Positions 1 through 10,105 of a stretch of DNA of 64,000 nucleotides are shown here, in pieces. This stretch comes from Hysterium pulicare CBS 123377 (Eukaryota; Ascomycota; Dothideomycetes; Hysteriales; Hysteriaceae): the NCBI GenBank assembly GCA_000467715.1, contig AJFK01000016.1:1-64000 (forward strand). Direction: 5' to 3'. Within the stretch, counting starts at the first letter, position 1. Every line of letters begins with the position of its first letter. The translations under genes were made by a program, and so were the position numbers. The notes beneath the pieces are model-generated. The model saw nothing but the letters and a program-made list of their open reading frames with translations. It did no database searches and was not told the origin of the DNA.

Positions 1-541
1 AATAAATAATTAATTAATTAATTAATTAATCTATTATTTATTTACTTATTTATCTATTATTTATTTACTTATTCATCTATTCTAATGTTAACTCTCTTTT
101 CTTGCAAAGTAAAACGGACTAGAATTGCTAAAGGGTTGTTAATTTAGATTAGTATGCGCACACACCGACTGCATACTAATCGTTAGACGAGTTTCGCCCT
201 GATTCCAATTTTTTTTAGCACGGATTTAAATCACAGTGACACTACAGTATTAAACGTCGAGAGAATGATGGTAAAACTGTGCTCAGTTAATGTTATAACT
301 CAATGATCCATGTTCGATAAGTACATAGGACAGAAGAACGGGTCTGATATCTGTAGTTGCGTTAGCGTCACTATACAAAAACCGCTGGTGCACCCTTTTA
401 AGTCGTTTTGTACAAATGTTGTCAAGTTAAGTTAGTGTTGGAGACTGCAAAACAAAGTCACCGTTTATGGATAAGACTCGCATCAAGATTATTATGCAAT
501 TAATTCGCGAATATCAATGAACGCGCCCATACCTCCTCCAT
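1..541. repeat. AT-rich leader with tetranucleotide-like simple repeats
   Basis: The first ~90 bases are low-complexity runs of TTAA and TTTA/TTAC-type units (for example attaattaattaattaa). The rest to 541 is AT-leaning with no open frame or recognisable signal. It lies downstream of the stop of the gene at 542-2631, so part of it may be that gene's 3' UTR. I see no transposon ends. Confidence 0.6.
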
Positions 542-2631
542 TTATAGTCTACCCCAACCAAAAAACTTCTTTCCAGTCCAAGTCACTACAGCCCATTGAC
601 AAAACCAAATGCTCAAATCAATCGCTAGCTCAGCTACTCCACACATAGCGATTCTACTTGCAAAAAGCCCAACTGACTGCCAGGATCTTAGCTGAGACAG
701 ACCACCTCCGGCGCCAAAGAGGGAAGGACACAATGGCAACCTTCCGTGTGCAGCGTCTGGATTAGCAGCCAGGAATTGCGAGGCAATAATTCTAAGGCTT
801 ATGACCCGGAGCGGCAAAGAAACCCATTTCACGATGTGGCTCTTGATTATCGCGCCCAACATCTGTCCTGGTTCCAAAGAGAGTTGTGAAACGCGGTGAT
901 AAGTACGTTGTGAAGCCCCATCATCGGATTTAGGCAAATGCGAAGGTTCGTAGTGCGGCGCAGGGGTCGCACCAGGTCCATCCGTTGGTGTAGGCGTATG
1001 TATCATGTTTGGAAGCCGTACTTCGAGCTCCACAACTCCTTCTGTTGTGTCGCGGGACGTTATTCGAACAGTAGGATCCAGCATATTTTGACTCGCTTCA
1101 GACGCCGAATGGGATACTGGGGAGATGGGTGCGATGGGGTCATTCATAAGCATCGGTGGCCCATTCTGGTTTAACCCTGAGAGGTCTACTGCCGTTGATA
1201 TTGGTTGTACCTCTGGGTAAGATACGGGAAGTTCAAGGGTGTTCAGGTCTGTAATTTGTTGCCCATCTATTTGGATTGTTTGGTACTGCCACCTTTCAGA
1301 AACCCCCTGTACCCGACTTACTTGTCCTGCGGATACGAATTTGTCACTGGGACGTAAGGAAGTAATTCCCCACCCAAGAAAGCTCATCACTCTGTTCACT
1401 GCACTCTTGAGTATAGGCGGGGTTTTGTTTCGAAGGCCGAGCATTGCGGCAGCCCGCCGCTTAATACCATCATCGGGGCCAACAATGTCTGGGTTGTCCG
1501 GCTGGATGGTGCTAGACTGTATGGCTTCATAAACCGTAGCGTAAACTAATCGTTCAATGAATTGTTCTAAGCAGACAAAAATGACAGGCGAACCCAGGAG
1601 AGAGTTTGTCACTTCAACCAGGGTGTAACCAGTCAGTATCGATGTTATAGGAATGCCTTGGATAGGTGATTGTGTTGCAAATGGTACGAATGCTCTGAGA
1701 TGAGGAAAGAAAGGCCTTGCTGGGATCAGGTGCAACCTCTGCAGGATGCCATGGTGAAACAAAGGGTAGAAAATGACTTCGATAGTAAATCGAAAACTGA
1801 TCATTGTCAGTGGTACAATACATGACAAGTGGACGATATTGGACCAACCACTGATTGATCAAGTTCCTCCATTTCTGATATGTTTTGATTGTCCTTCGAG
1901 ATGAATGCATCCATAGCAGGATGCGATCAATTGGCCGAAATGATAAAGTGGTATAAACTGATGCCTGAACTGTGAAAGTGCAGAGGAAGTGAGCGGGGAA
2001 CCCGGCAAAGAAAAAGGTCGCGCTATTCGATGATTGGTATTCGGAAGCGATCAATTGGACTAATTGCAAATTTTCGCCAGAATGGAATGTCTTTCCCGGC
2101 GCGTAAGCGGATTATTGACGTGAGTAGCTTGAAAGCTTACCAATATGCGATCCCTAAGACATCCAATCCACCAACCGCAGGCATATTCGGATATGGTAAA
2201 GAGCAGAGCCACCACATTCCCCACAGTGTCTTCCGTCTCGAGCTTATCTAGCTTGTCGACTGTTTGATCGATATGTTGCAGCTGCTCGGATGACGGTGAT
2301 GGCTTCCTGTCGACAATCTCAACGACGCCAATTGCAGCGAGAACATCATTCTGAGCTTCTCTCAACGTCCGCCCGAGCTCACGAGAGCGAGGATTCACGG
2401 GGTGCCCCCGTTCGTCGTAGGCTTGTGCATAGCCCGTATTTGCCAACTGCTGAGTTGGGGCATGCCGTGCTTGTTCGCGAGCAGCATCAAGACCTTCTGG
2501 AGGCGATGCGGCGATCTGATCCAGAGTCTCGAACGCGGAGCGACCCTATAGACGTAAGGGCATGCCAGGCGTGGATTTAGGGGACTTGGACGTACAAAAG
2601 CCAGACGGGTCAAGTAGCCTTGCCGACCCAT
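542..2631 (-). CDS. conserved fungal membrane protein of unknown function, spliced
   Basis: Product not recognised by name. Exon 1 (2631-2596) encodes MGRQGYLTRLAF. A 50-bp intron (2595-2546, gtacgt...ctatag) joins in phase to exon 2 (2545-2141, 135 codons), which is polar and then has a hydrophobic stretch near ISEYACGWWIGC. A good donor (gtaagc) follows at 2140. The last exon is open from about 1852 to the stop at 542 and encodes about 430 residues, with hydrophobic segments early (VIFYPLFHHGIL), a polar Pro/Ser/Thr-rich middle and a hydrophobic C-terminus (LAIDLSIWFCQWAVVTW). The exon or exons between 2140 and 1852 are unresolved: acceptors occur at 2060 and about 1852, but neither alone gives a phase-consistent join. 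Start choice rests on the intact ATG and the clean first intron. It diverges from UTP13 across a 300-bp shared promoter region. Confidence 0.7.
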
Positions 2632-2930
2632 TCAGAGTAGATATTTGCGAAGACGCATCAGAACCTCACTTGACAAGATGCACTGTTGACACCGCACCAC
2701 GCCAATCGTAGAGGGCAGCTGCCATCCTATATGCGGCGTCGTTGAGAGTGGAAGCTCCGGCCTGACGCTAGGACGCGCCTAGGACCGAGCTTCTGTCCAA
2801 AAAATAATTAGAAAATAGCTTATCGATAAGAGGCAACTTGGACCGTAACAGAATACCGAAAAGCAAGACCGGACAACCTCTTACGAAGACGCTTGTCTGA
2901 TGTTGCATCATAACAACCTGTACACGAACA

Positions 2931-5767
2931 ATGGCGCAAAGGACGAACGTGAAGACCACCTACGCCATCAGCAGAGCTCTTCAACCAATCTACAGTGGCG
3001 GCAGCGTCGCACTAAGCGGCAATGGACGCATCCTTGCGACCTGCCTCGGTGAGGATGCGCTCCTGACCGACATCACCGCCGGAGAGGAGCTTTCGAGAGT
3101 GGAAGGGGTTCGTCTTCTGTCGGGCGACTTTCCGAGAGCAAATAGACTGACGCACAAGACAGGATGGAGAAGTCATCACTGCTCTAGCTTGCAAGTTCTG
3201 GAATCATTCGTTGCGATGGATTTTCTCAGCTGACATGATTAGTGACTCCCTCTGGCTCCCATCTGATCGTATGCTCAAGGTCGCTCTCGATGCGCATCTA
3301 CTCCCTGGAAATAGTCCCAACAGGAGGAGATGCCATAAGCCCTACCCTGCTTCGAACTCTGAGGCCGTATACCTCACCAGTCGTTAGTTTGGCTGTTGAT
3401 AGCACAAGCTCCCTTCTAGCTACTGGTGGCGCTGACGGCATCGTAAAAGTCTGGGACATACAGGGAGGGTATACCACCCATACCTTCCACGGCCACGGCG
3501 GCGTTATTTCTGCTTTGCACTTCTTTCAGGTGAAAAGTTCGCCTCAGAACCTCCTTTCGGGCACAAATAGCAAGTCCAGGAAAACAGGAAGGAAAACAAT
3601 AGAGTTGCCTGAGTTACATAATGCTGATGACAGCAGTCTCGAATTCCGATTGGCTTCGGGCGCGGAAGATGGTAAAATACGGATCTGGAACTTGCACAAA
3701 AGCATACGTATAGCTATCCTTGACTCGCACGTCTCGGTGGTGCGTGCATTGGATTTTTCCCTAAACGAGAATGCGTTGGTCTCGGGAAGCAGGGACAAGA
3801 CCGTGATAGTATGGGACGCGAGGACATGGAAAGTCCGAAGAACCATTCCGGCTCTAGAGAGTGTCGAAAGCGCTGGCTTCGTTACTAATGGAGCATTTGT
3901 ATACACCGGTGGAGAACGTGGCCGAGTGCGATTATGGGTGGTTGCTGAAGGGAGGGAATTGACACGGGACCAAGCGACGGGGTTGGAGACGGAGAGCATT
4001 GTCGACGTAATATACCACCGAAGTCTTCCATATCTGCTATCTGTCCATGCAGATCAAACCCTTACTCTACACTCATTGGCTTCCCAACCATCGGTGGAAG
4101 GTATAGATCCACTCCCAATCATCAGGCGAATCTCCGGTACCTATGACGAAGTAATTGATCTTGCGTATATTGGACGGGAAAGAGACCTACTTGCCTTGGC
4201 GACGAATTCAGAAGACATCCGAATTATATCCTTGCACTTGCCGAAAATAGCAAAGGTACAGGACTCAGTTGGAGGAAAATACTTCGGTGCAGACATAGCT
4301 TTCCTTAAGGGGCATGAAGACATCATCATCTGTTTAGACGTTGACTGGTCAGGGCATTGGCTAGCCACAGGGGCTAAAGATAATACAGCGCGACTCTGGC
4401 GATTGGATCCGGAAGAGGAGTCCTACAGATGTGTTGCGATTCTGACTGGTCATGCGGAATCGCTAGGTGCGATCGCACTTCCCCACTCGCCACCTCCGTC
4501 GAGCTCTCCTGCCTTTACTGAACCGTTATCTTACCCTCCTCACTTTCTCGTAACCGGCTCTCAGGATAGGACGATTAAACGGTGGGACATTTCAGCTGTA
4601 GCAAGAGGAACCGGTACAGCATTGCGAGCGACTTATACTCGGAAAGCCCACGACAAAGATATCAATGCACTTGATATCGACGATAGCTCTACCTTGTTCG
4701 CTTCGGCGTCCCAAGATCGCACAGTCAAGATATATTCCGCAGCAGCTGGGGAAACCCAAGGTGTTCTTAGAGGCCACCGTCGGGGCGTTTGGACCGTCAA
4801 GTTTGCACCCAGAGATATCCAACCTATACCCGGAACTACCAGCAAGGGATTTGTGGCAACAGGAAGCGGCGATAAGACTATAAAGATATGGAGCCTGGCT
4901 GATTACAGCTGCCTCCTGACTCTGGAGGGCCATACGAACAGCATTCTAAAACTAGCATGGATGCCGACTCGTCCTCTCGACGCCCGCGACAAGCGAGGAG
5001 CTCAACTAGCTTCTGCGGGCGGTGATGGTCTTGTCAGAATCTGGGATACTGCCAATGGCGAAGCGATGTGTACCTTAGACAACCATACAGACCGTGTATG
5101 GGCGTTGACTGTGCATCCGAAGACAAATACCCTTGTTTCCGGTGGTGGGGACAGCATTGTCACTTTCTGGGAAGATACAACCAGTGCTACTTTAGAAGCG
5201 GCAACAAGTGCTGAAACGGAGCGTGTAGAGCAGGACCAGCGGTTGCAGAACTTTGCCTATGCAGGTAACTACCGAGAGGCAATCACGCTTGCTTTGCAGA
5301 TGAACCAGCCCGGAAGACTATTTGCACTCTTCAAAGCCGTGGTAGAATGTGAGCCCCAGGACGAAGGGAGCATGTCAGGACTGAAAGCTGTTGATGAGGT
5401 ATTGTTGCACCTGGCGGACAACCAACTGTTCGCTTTAATCTTGAGATTACGTGACTGGAACACAAATGCAAGGACGTCGGTGGTGGCGCAGAAGATCCTT
5501 TGGACGATTCTGAATTCGTACTCTGCATCACGACTAGCGAACCTGAGACCTATTGGCAGGGCAGGAGTTAAAGAAACCCCTAGAGACGTATTGGATGCTT
5601 TGAAAGCGTACTCGGAGAGACATTATCGTCGAATAGAAGAACTTACGGATGGAAGTTATCTTCTGGACTTCACTTTGAGGGAAATGGACGAGAGTGCAGG
5701 GAGTGAAGCGATCATCAACGGAACGTCGATACTTGCTCCAGACAGAGATCTTGCAATAGTGCAATAG
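2931..5767 (+). CDS. UTP13: UTP13, WD40 subunit of the U3 snoRNP / SSU processome
   Basis: WD-repeat subunit of the UTP-B module, needed in the nucleolus for early cleavages of pre-rRNA toward 18S rRNA. Model: join(2931..3107,3163..3190,3243..5767), 909 aa, close to the usual size. Tandem WD repeats fill roughly residues 20-690 (for example ATGGADGIVKVWD, VSGSRDKTVIVWD, ASASQDRTVKIYS, ATGSGDKTIKIWS). They are followed by a helical UTP13 C-terminal domain (LADNQLFALILRLRDW, VVAQKILWTILNSY). The two short introns restore the N-terminal blades. Intron 1 (3108-3162) is gttcgt..ag with a CTGAC branch. Intron 2 (3191-3242) has a GC donor, gcaagt, and ends ..attag after a CTGAC branch. The 28-nt exon between them encodes DGEVITALA. 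Divergent from the gene at 542-2631. No breaks in the reading frame. Confidence 0.93.
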
Positions 5768-5875
5768 CTAAATTTACTAATATCTAGACGACATCAAAGG
5801 TTCAGCATTCGATTACCTTCGTTGTGTTGACGTTGATCCGGCTCCATTTTCGCCCATTGACTGTGCATTTCAAAA

Positions 5876-6700
5876 TTACATTGGCCAGTATACATGACAA
5901 AAGTACCCGAATAGTAATGGTTTCCAGTTTTCATAGGTCTTGTTTCGCCAGAAGAATAGATGCTCCAGGAACTTTTGCATTTTCTTCTGGACACTTGGAA
6001 ACGGTGTTCGGCCCGACAGCAATAGAAGAAATGGAATGAAGAACAGGGTCTCCAACGCATGCCAATCCAATACTACATAGTAGCGGAAATCTCCGCGCCA
6101 GAACAGCCTCTTCCGTCCGTTCCTTTGGATATTGTCCAACTTCTTCTGCTGTCTTTTCCACAATGACTTTCATATAGTTCTGTGACAGATTATTAAAGAA
6201 CACAATGGCACTATGCGTTCTCGAAGTATACTCTATTGGTATGATTTCAAGCCACCCTAGGGGTCTGTTTCCTCATCCCTTACTAAGAAATCAAAATTCA
6301 AATGTCCAGTAACCTCTTTCCCAATTCCCTCGCTAAGCGCTTCGTAACTCTTGTTCATTACGTGAAAGTCCTCATGGTAGGTATGCAAAACATAAACAAC
6401 CCCATAGAGACCGATAGAAACTCAATCTACCGGAGCAATAGATCGTGGCATGACGCCCAGACGTTGATTTGTGAAGATCGCCTCTAGAGCCGTCTACGTA
6501 CTCGACGACATGCAGATATCACTTTGGATCCGGCCAAGATGCCGTAACCAACTAGGCGACATTATAGTTCCACCACGAATTTGACAACTTTGGACTAGAT
6601 AAGAAATCGCCCATATATCGTGGCTAGCCCGTCTATGTTGCTTTGTAGAAAATGGGGCAGCTATGTTTCCCGTCACGACTTAGCTCTCGTTGATGTCATT
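5876..6700 (-). pseudogene. decayed ATP-grasp ligase, mycosporine-type
   Basis: Minus-strand remnant. One frame reads, with in-frame stops, the segment TGHLNFDFLVRDEETDP, then WLEIIPIEYTSRTHSAIVFF and NNLSQNYMKVIVEKTAEEV. This matches the 'GHLSFDFL...YPIECNPRTHTAVV' core of ATP-grasp enzymes of the carbamoyl-phosphate-synthase-like class seen in fungal and metazoan mycosporine pathways. The C-terminal end continues in another frame (RYYVVLDWHALETLF, FLEHLFFWRNKTYENW, CHVYWPM), so at least one frameshift and about two premature stops are present. The conserved ECNPRTHT is changed to EYTSRTHS. The N-terminal boundary is not resolved and the 5' limit given is approximate. It is divergent from the cyclase relic at 6945-8604, as expected for a two-gene cluster. 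Family recognition is from memory of motifs. Confidence 0.7.
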
Positions 6701-6944
6701 GGAGAATACCAGAGAAAGCCCAGCTGAGATACATTGTAGTCGGAGAGTAGTTGAGGTGACTTTGGTCCAATTTGACATTCGTGACTTAATTTCTCTGGGG
6801 CCAGTGCTAACCTTCGAGACAAAAGCCACCTGTAGGTCATGAGTGTAGGTATTTAGGTGTCCAGTGCCCGACTTGTCCACCACCTCCATCTCTAATTTTA
6901 TATTCCCATTCATTTGGCGGATTAGAGCTGCTTTTACAACCACC

Positions 6945-8604
6945 ATTCGGATATTGAAGCTTCCGTTGCTAAGACGAATCCAGCTTCTATGTTGAAGAAT
7001 GGGAGAAGATCGAGTACGGTTTTCCTTTTTTCCACGGTGTGTTCGACTTTAAGAATGTATAGTGAGTAGCATCTTATGCAAGATGGGATCGTTTCCTTGC
7101 TATCATGGACCTGAACATTTGCAACCTCTATGGCGAAAAAAAAATGCAGCAGTACTTCAAACAATCACAACTTAGAGCTCAAAACTCACCAAACAATGAT
7201 TGGACAACAAGCAAAGTCGATTGGCGCATTTTTGAGCGTTGTGGATTCGATGAATGAGTTCGGCGTAATTAGAAAGGTATGATTTTCTTTGGGATCCAGA
7301 CTCGAAATGCCGTAAGTACTTTGAGGAATTTGTCAAAGATCAAACCCAATGTCCGAACGTATGCCAACATCAAATAGGTCCATGTAGCAACTTATCCTAG
7401 GTGTCGGTGGTGGATTAGTTACAGATGTTCTCAGGTAATAACGTACCACTGATCCATGCCAAAGATATCTTAAAGGCACTCTGGCCTAGGATACAATCGG
7501 ATGATCCAACCCGGAATAGAAAACCAATCTCTTTATCACAGGTTTGGTTAAGAAGCATATCGAAGATAACAAACAACGTTCGGATCCCCACCACGGTTAT
7601 CGGCCTAATCGATGCCAGTGTTAGTATCAAGATCGCTGCGAATTATGGTGACTACGAAAACCGCCTGGGTGTGTATCGTGCACCGATGTATACATTCCTG
7701 GGGTTTGTATTTCTCGGAACGCTGCCGGAAGCAAAAGTCAGAATTTCGAGCAGCGCCCATTTAGAAACGTTTGATTTGCTGGACGAGTACTGTATACGGT
7801 TGATCCAGACAGGTTCTGGTCGAGTGGATATTGCACCGGAAGGTTCGCAGAGCTGTGAATGAAATCAGTCGATCATGCATCTACGAGATGCTTGTATTTG
7901 GAGACGCTGAGTCTACATGAGATGGGGTTGGATAGAGTTATTGCTTATGGACGTACATAAGTCGTATCGTATTGAGGTTAGGGCTCCGCAGTCAACTCTT
8001 GTAAAGGTGGTCACCACTTCATGGACTCGTGCCACAGGTACTGCCTCGCAGCGGGCATGCAATATCAATCGACATGGCCTATTCTGTGACCTTTGGCAAC
8101 GTGCGAGGCCTGCTGTTAAGTGACGTTAAAGTTGTTTTCGAGAACTGGTCTCTCGATGGACCATGCTCAATTCGACGAAGAGATCTTGGACAAGATGAAA
8201 GACGGAAATTAAGCGCTGTTGTTCCCAATCTGTTGGGAAGCTGTACGTTGTTGGATGATGTGTCTATGGGGCTATATGTACGCGGCATTGCGACGACAGA
8301 AAGAAATCATGAAGCAGTATCCACGCCACGGAGAAGGTGTCGAGACTTTTGTAGACTCGAGTGACATCGGATACACGTTGAATGACGCACTGGTCGAAGC
8401 TCTGGATAGAGAAGTTAATGGGCACACGAGTGGCGTTGTCATCGGCGCGAGTGATACCAAAGAACTTGGTCGGATGGTTTCACAAGTAACGTCTCAAACG
8501 CTATTTCCCTTGCCTCGGGGCCTAAGGGTGTTGATGGGCTGCAGAAGCCTGTGAATCATGGCTTCCAGAATGGATTCAGTTATCCCAATGGCCATCACAA
8601 TTGA
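6945..8604 (+). pseudogene. decayed sugar-phosphate cyclase (DDG/EEV-synthase-like, dehydroquinate-synthase fold)
   Basis: Plus-strand remnant of a 2-demethyl-4-deoxygadusol / 2-epi-5-epi-valiolone synthase-type enzyme, which cyclises sedoheptulose 7-phosphate. Segments in family order: WEKIEYGFPFFHGVFDF (about 6990), ARWDRFLAIMDLN and NLYGEKKMQQYF (about 7090), VVDSMNEFGVIRK (about 7240), GVGGGLVTDVL (about 7400), RIPTTVIGLIDASVSIK (about 7580), LETLSLHEMGLDRVIAYG (about 7900), GHAISIDMAYS (about 8050), then ALRRQKEIMKQYPRHGEG (about 8285) and a C-terminal tail ending near 8604. It is broken: two adjacent stops follow GVFDFKNV, several frame changes occur between 7420 and 8300, and the conserved segment expected after LPEAKVR (NGFAEL in the family) is missing. 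The HTW of the metal site reads RT-stop. A short intron may lie at about 7280-7398. It cannot encode an active enzyme. Confidence 0.82.
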
Positions 8605-10105
8605 GATGGTATTATGCTAATGTGATGACTCGAAAGTGCGATAGTAATAAAGAGTGAAAACAACACAACAAGCTGTCATGGCATTATTAGGAAAGTACCT
8701 TTGGAAAATACTAGTGGGAAGCTTGACTCGCCAATATTTTTGGACCCCTCGATACATACTGCTGTGAATTCTGGGAGATGAGCTGGCGCATGTTGTAAAC
8801 TTCTCTGGTCGATAGTTAGTCGCTGCTTTTTGGAAGCTTTTGTTGGGCTCGTTGAGGGGGATCCGAAAAGTCAATGGATTCTTGTCCAAGTGCACCCAAA
8901 TAACGCGCGATGGATGGATACTCCCGATCGAGCTATTTATTGCACTTTGCAGTGAATGACCTCGAGATTGCGCCTGTGACAGGACATGGCTGGGCGGTGA
9001 TTTGCGAGACCCAAACGATTGGCTTTCAAGGCATCCCATCACCAACCAACATTAACATTCATTATTTGCGAAACCAACATGTGGCGCCAGGGTGCAGTGC
9101 AGACTGCGCGACGACCGGATGGCAGCCTTCCCACGAGGGTCTCTGTTACTCGAGGCGTTTTGACTAGGCCATGGCACAATATAATCTCCGAGCACACGGT
9201 GGAGAGAACGTTGGGCCTGCAACCACGATTTTCAAATGTTCACGACTCACCACACCTGCGATGCTTTTATGGCTGGCAAGCGGGCGGGGGCGTTCGGTTT
9301 GCTGCTCAGGTCAGGGCCCGCGTGTATGAGACAACAAGGTGGCGACAGCAAGAACATGGTCTCTGGGGTCGAGCTACTATAGCAGGTGTACGATGTATAG
9401 GAAAAGTGGTCAGATATAGCGAGGGTGTCAGGTACATGTACATGATATGGAATGTGAGCTTCTAAGTTCTGGAAAAGGGGAACTGATAGACGATCTGCAG
9501 GTGCGTCGCCCGATGCAGCTGGCTCTATCGTTTTGGGAAAACGCAGTGTGAAAGATCCAATGGCATCTCCTTCTCCCGCGCCCATCGCACCCAGAAATTG
9601 GTCGTCCGCGAAGGAGCCCGTGTTGCGAGAACAACAAAATCCCTTAAACACATCCCCAATCCCCAACCCCAATCTCAGCCCCGTCGTCTTGCCTTTCTTA
9701 TGTCTCTTGTCGTTGAGGCTGCCGCAGTCTCTTCATAGTTCCTTCCCCCCAACCGAACTGAACCCAATTGGAATAACTGTAACTCTTCCTGACCCGCACT
9801 GCTAGCTTCTGTCCTATCACGGGGCACGTCATCCTCCGGCTTGAAGAAACCGTGGACGTGCGCTTGAACCCTGCATGTGCATCTGCGTCCGTTCTCGCAA
9901 GGAACCTCCCCGTCCCTTTGACACCACGCCGAGTTCTCCAAGACGCTTTTGGAACGCCGCATTACACCAGCGACCTTTTGCCCTTCGCCATCAGATATGA
10001 ATGCCTTAAGGTAGACTTCGACTACACCAGGGATATATGGACATTTTCTGACGGCTTAGACGCTGGATGTACTAATTAGACAATCGGGAAAAGCATTCAC
10101 TCGTA
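8605..10105. other. non-coding stretch, probably including the kinesin promoter and leader
   Basis: No frame with family similarity or splice logic was found. A TATA-like aataaatag occurs on the minus strand near 8940, but the short frame downstream closes quickly. From about 9650 the plus strand is C-rich and looks like a leader for the kinesin gene starting at 10106. I see no methyltransferase remnant beside the cyclase relic. Confidence 0.5.

Noticed and set aside
6680-7164. Minus-strand frames of 88 and 76 codons
   Set aside because: They overlap the start of the cyclase relic on the plus strand, whose translation matches a family much better. I could not tie them to the N-terminus of the ATP-grasp relic.
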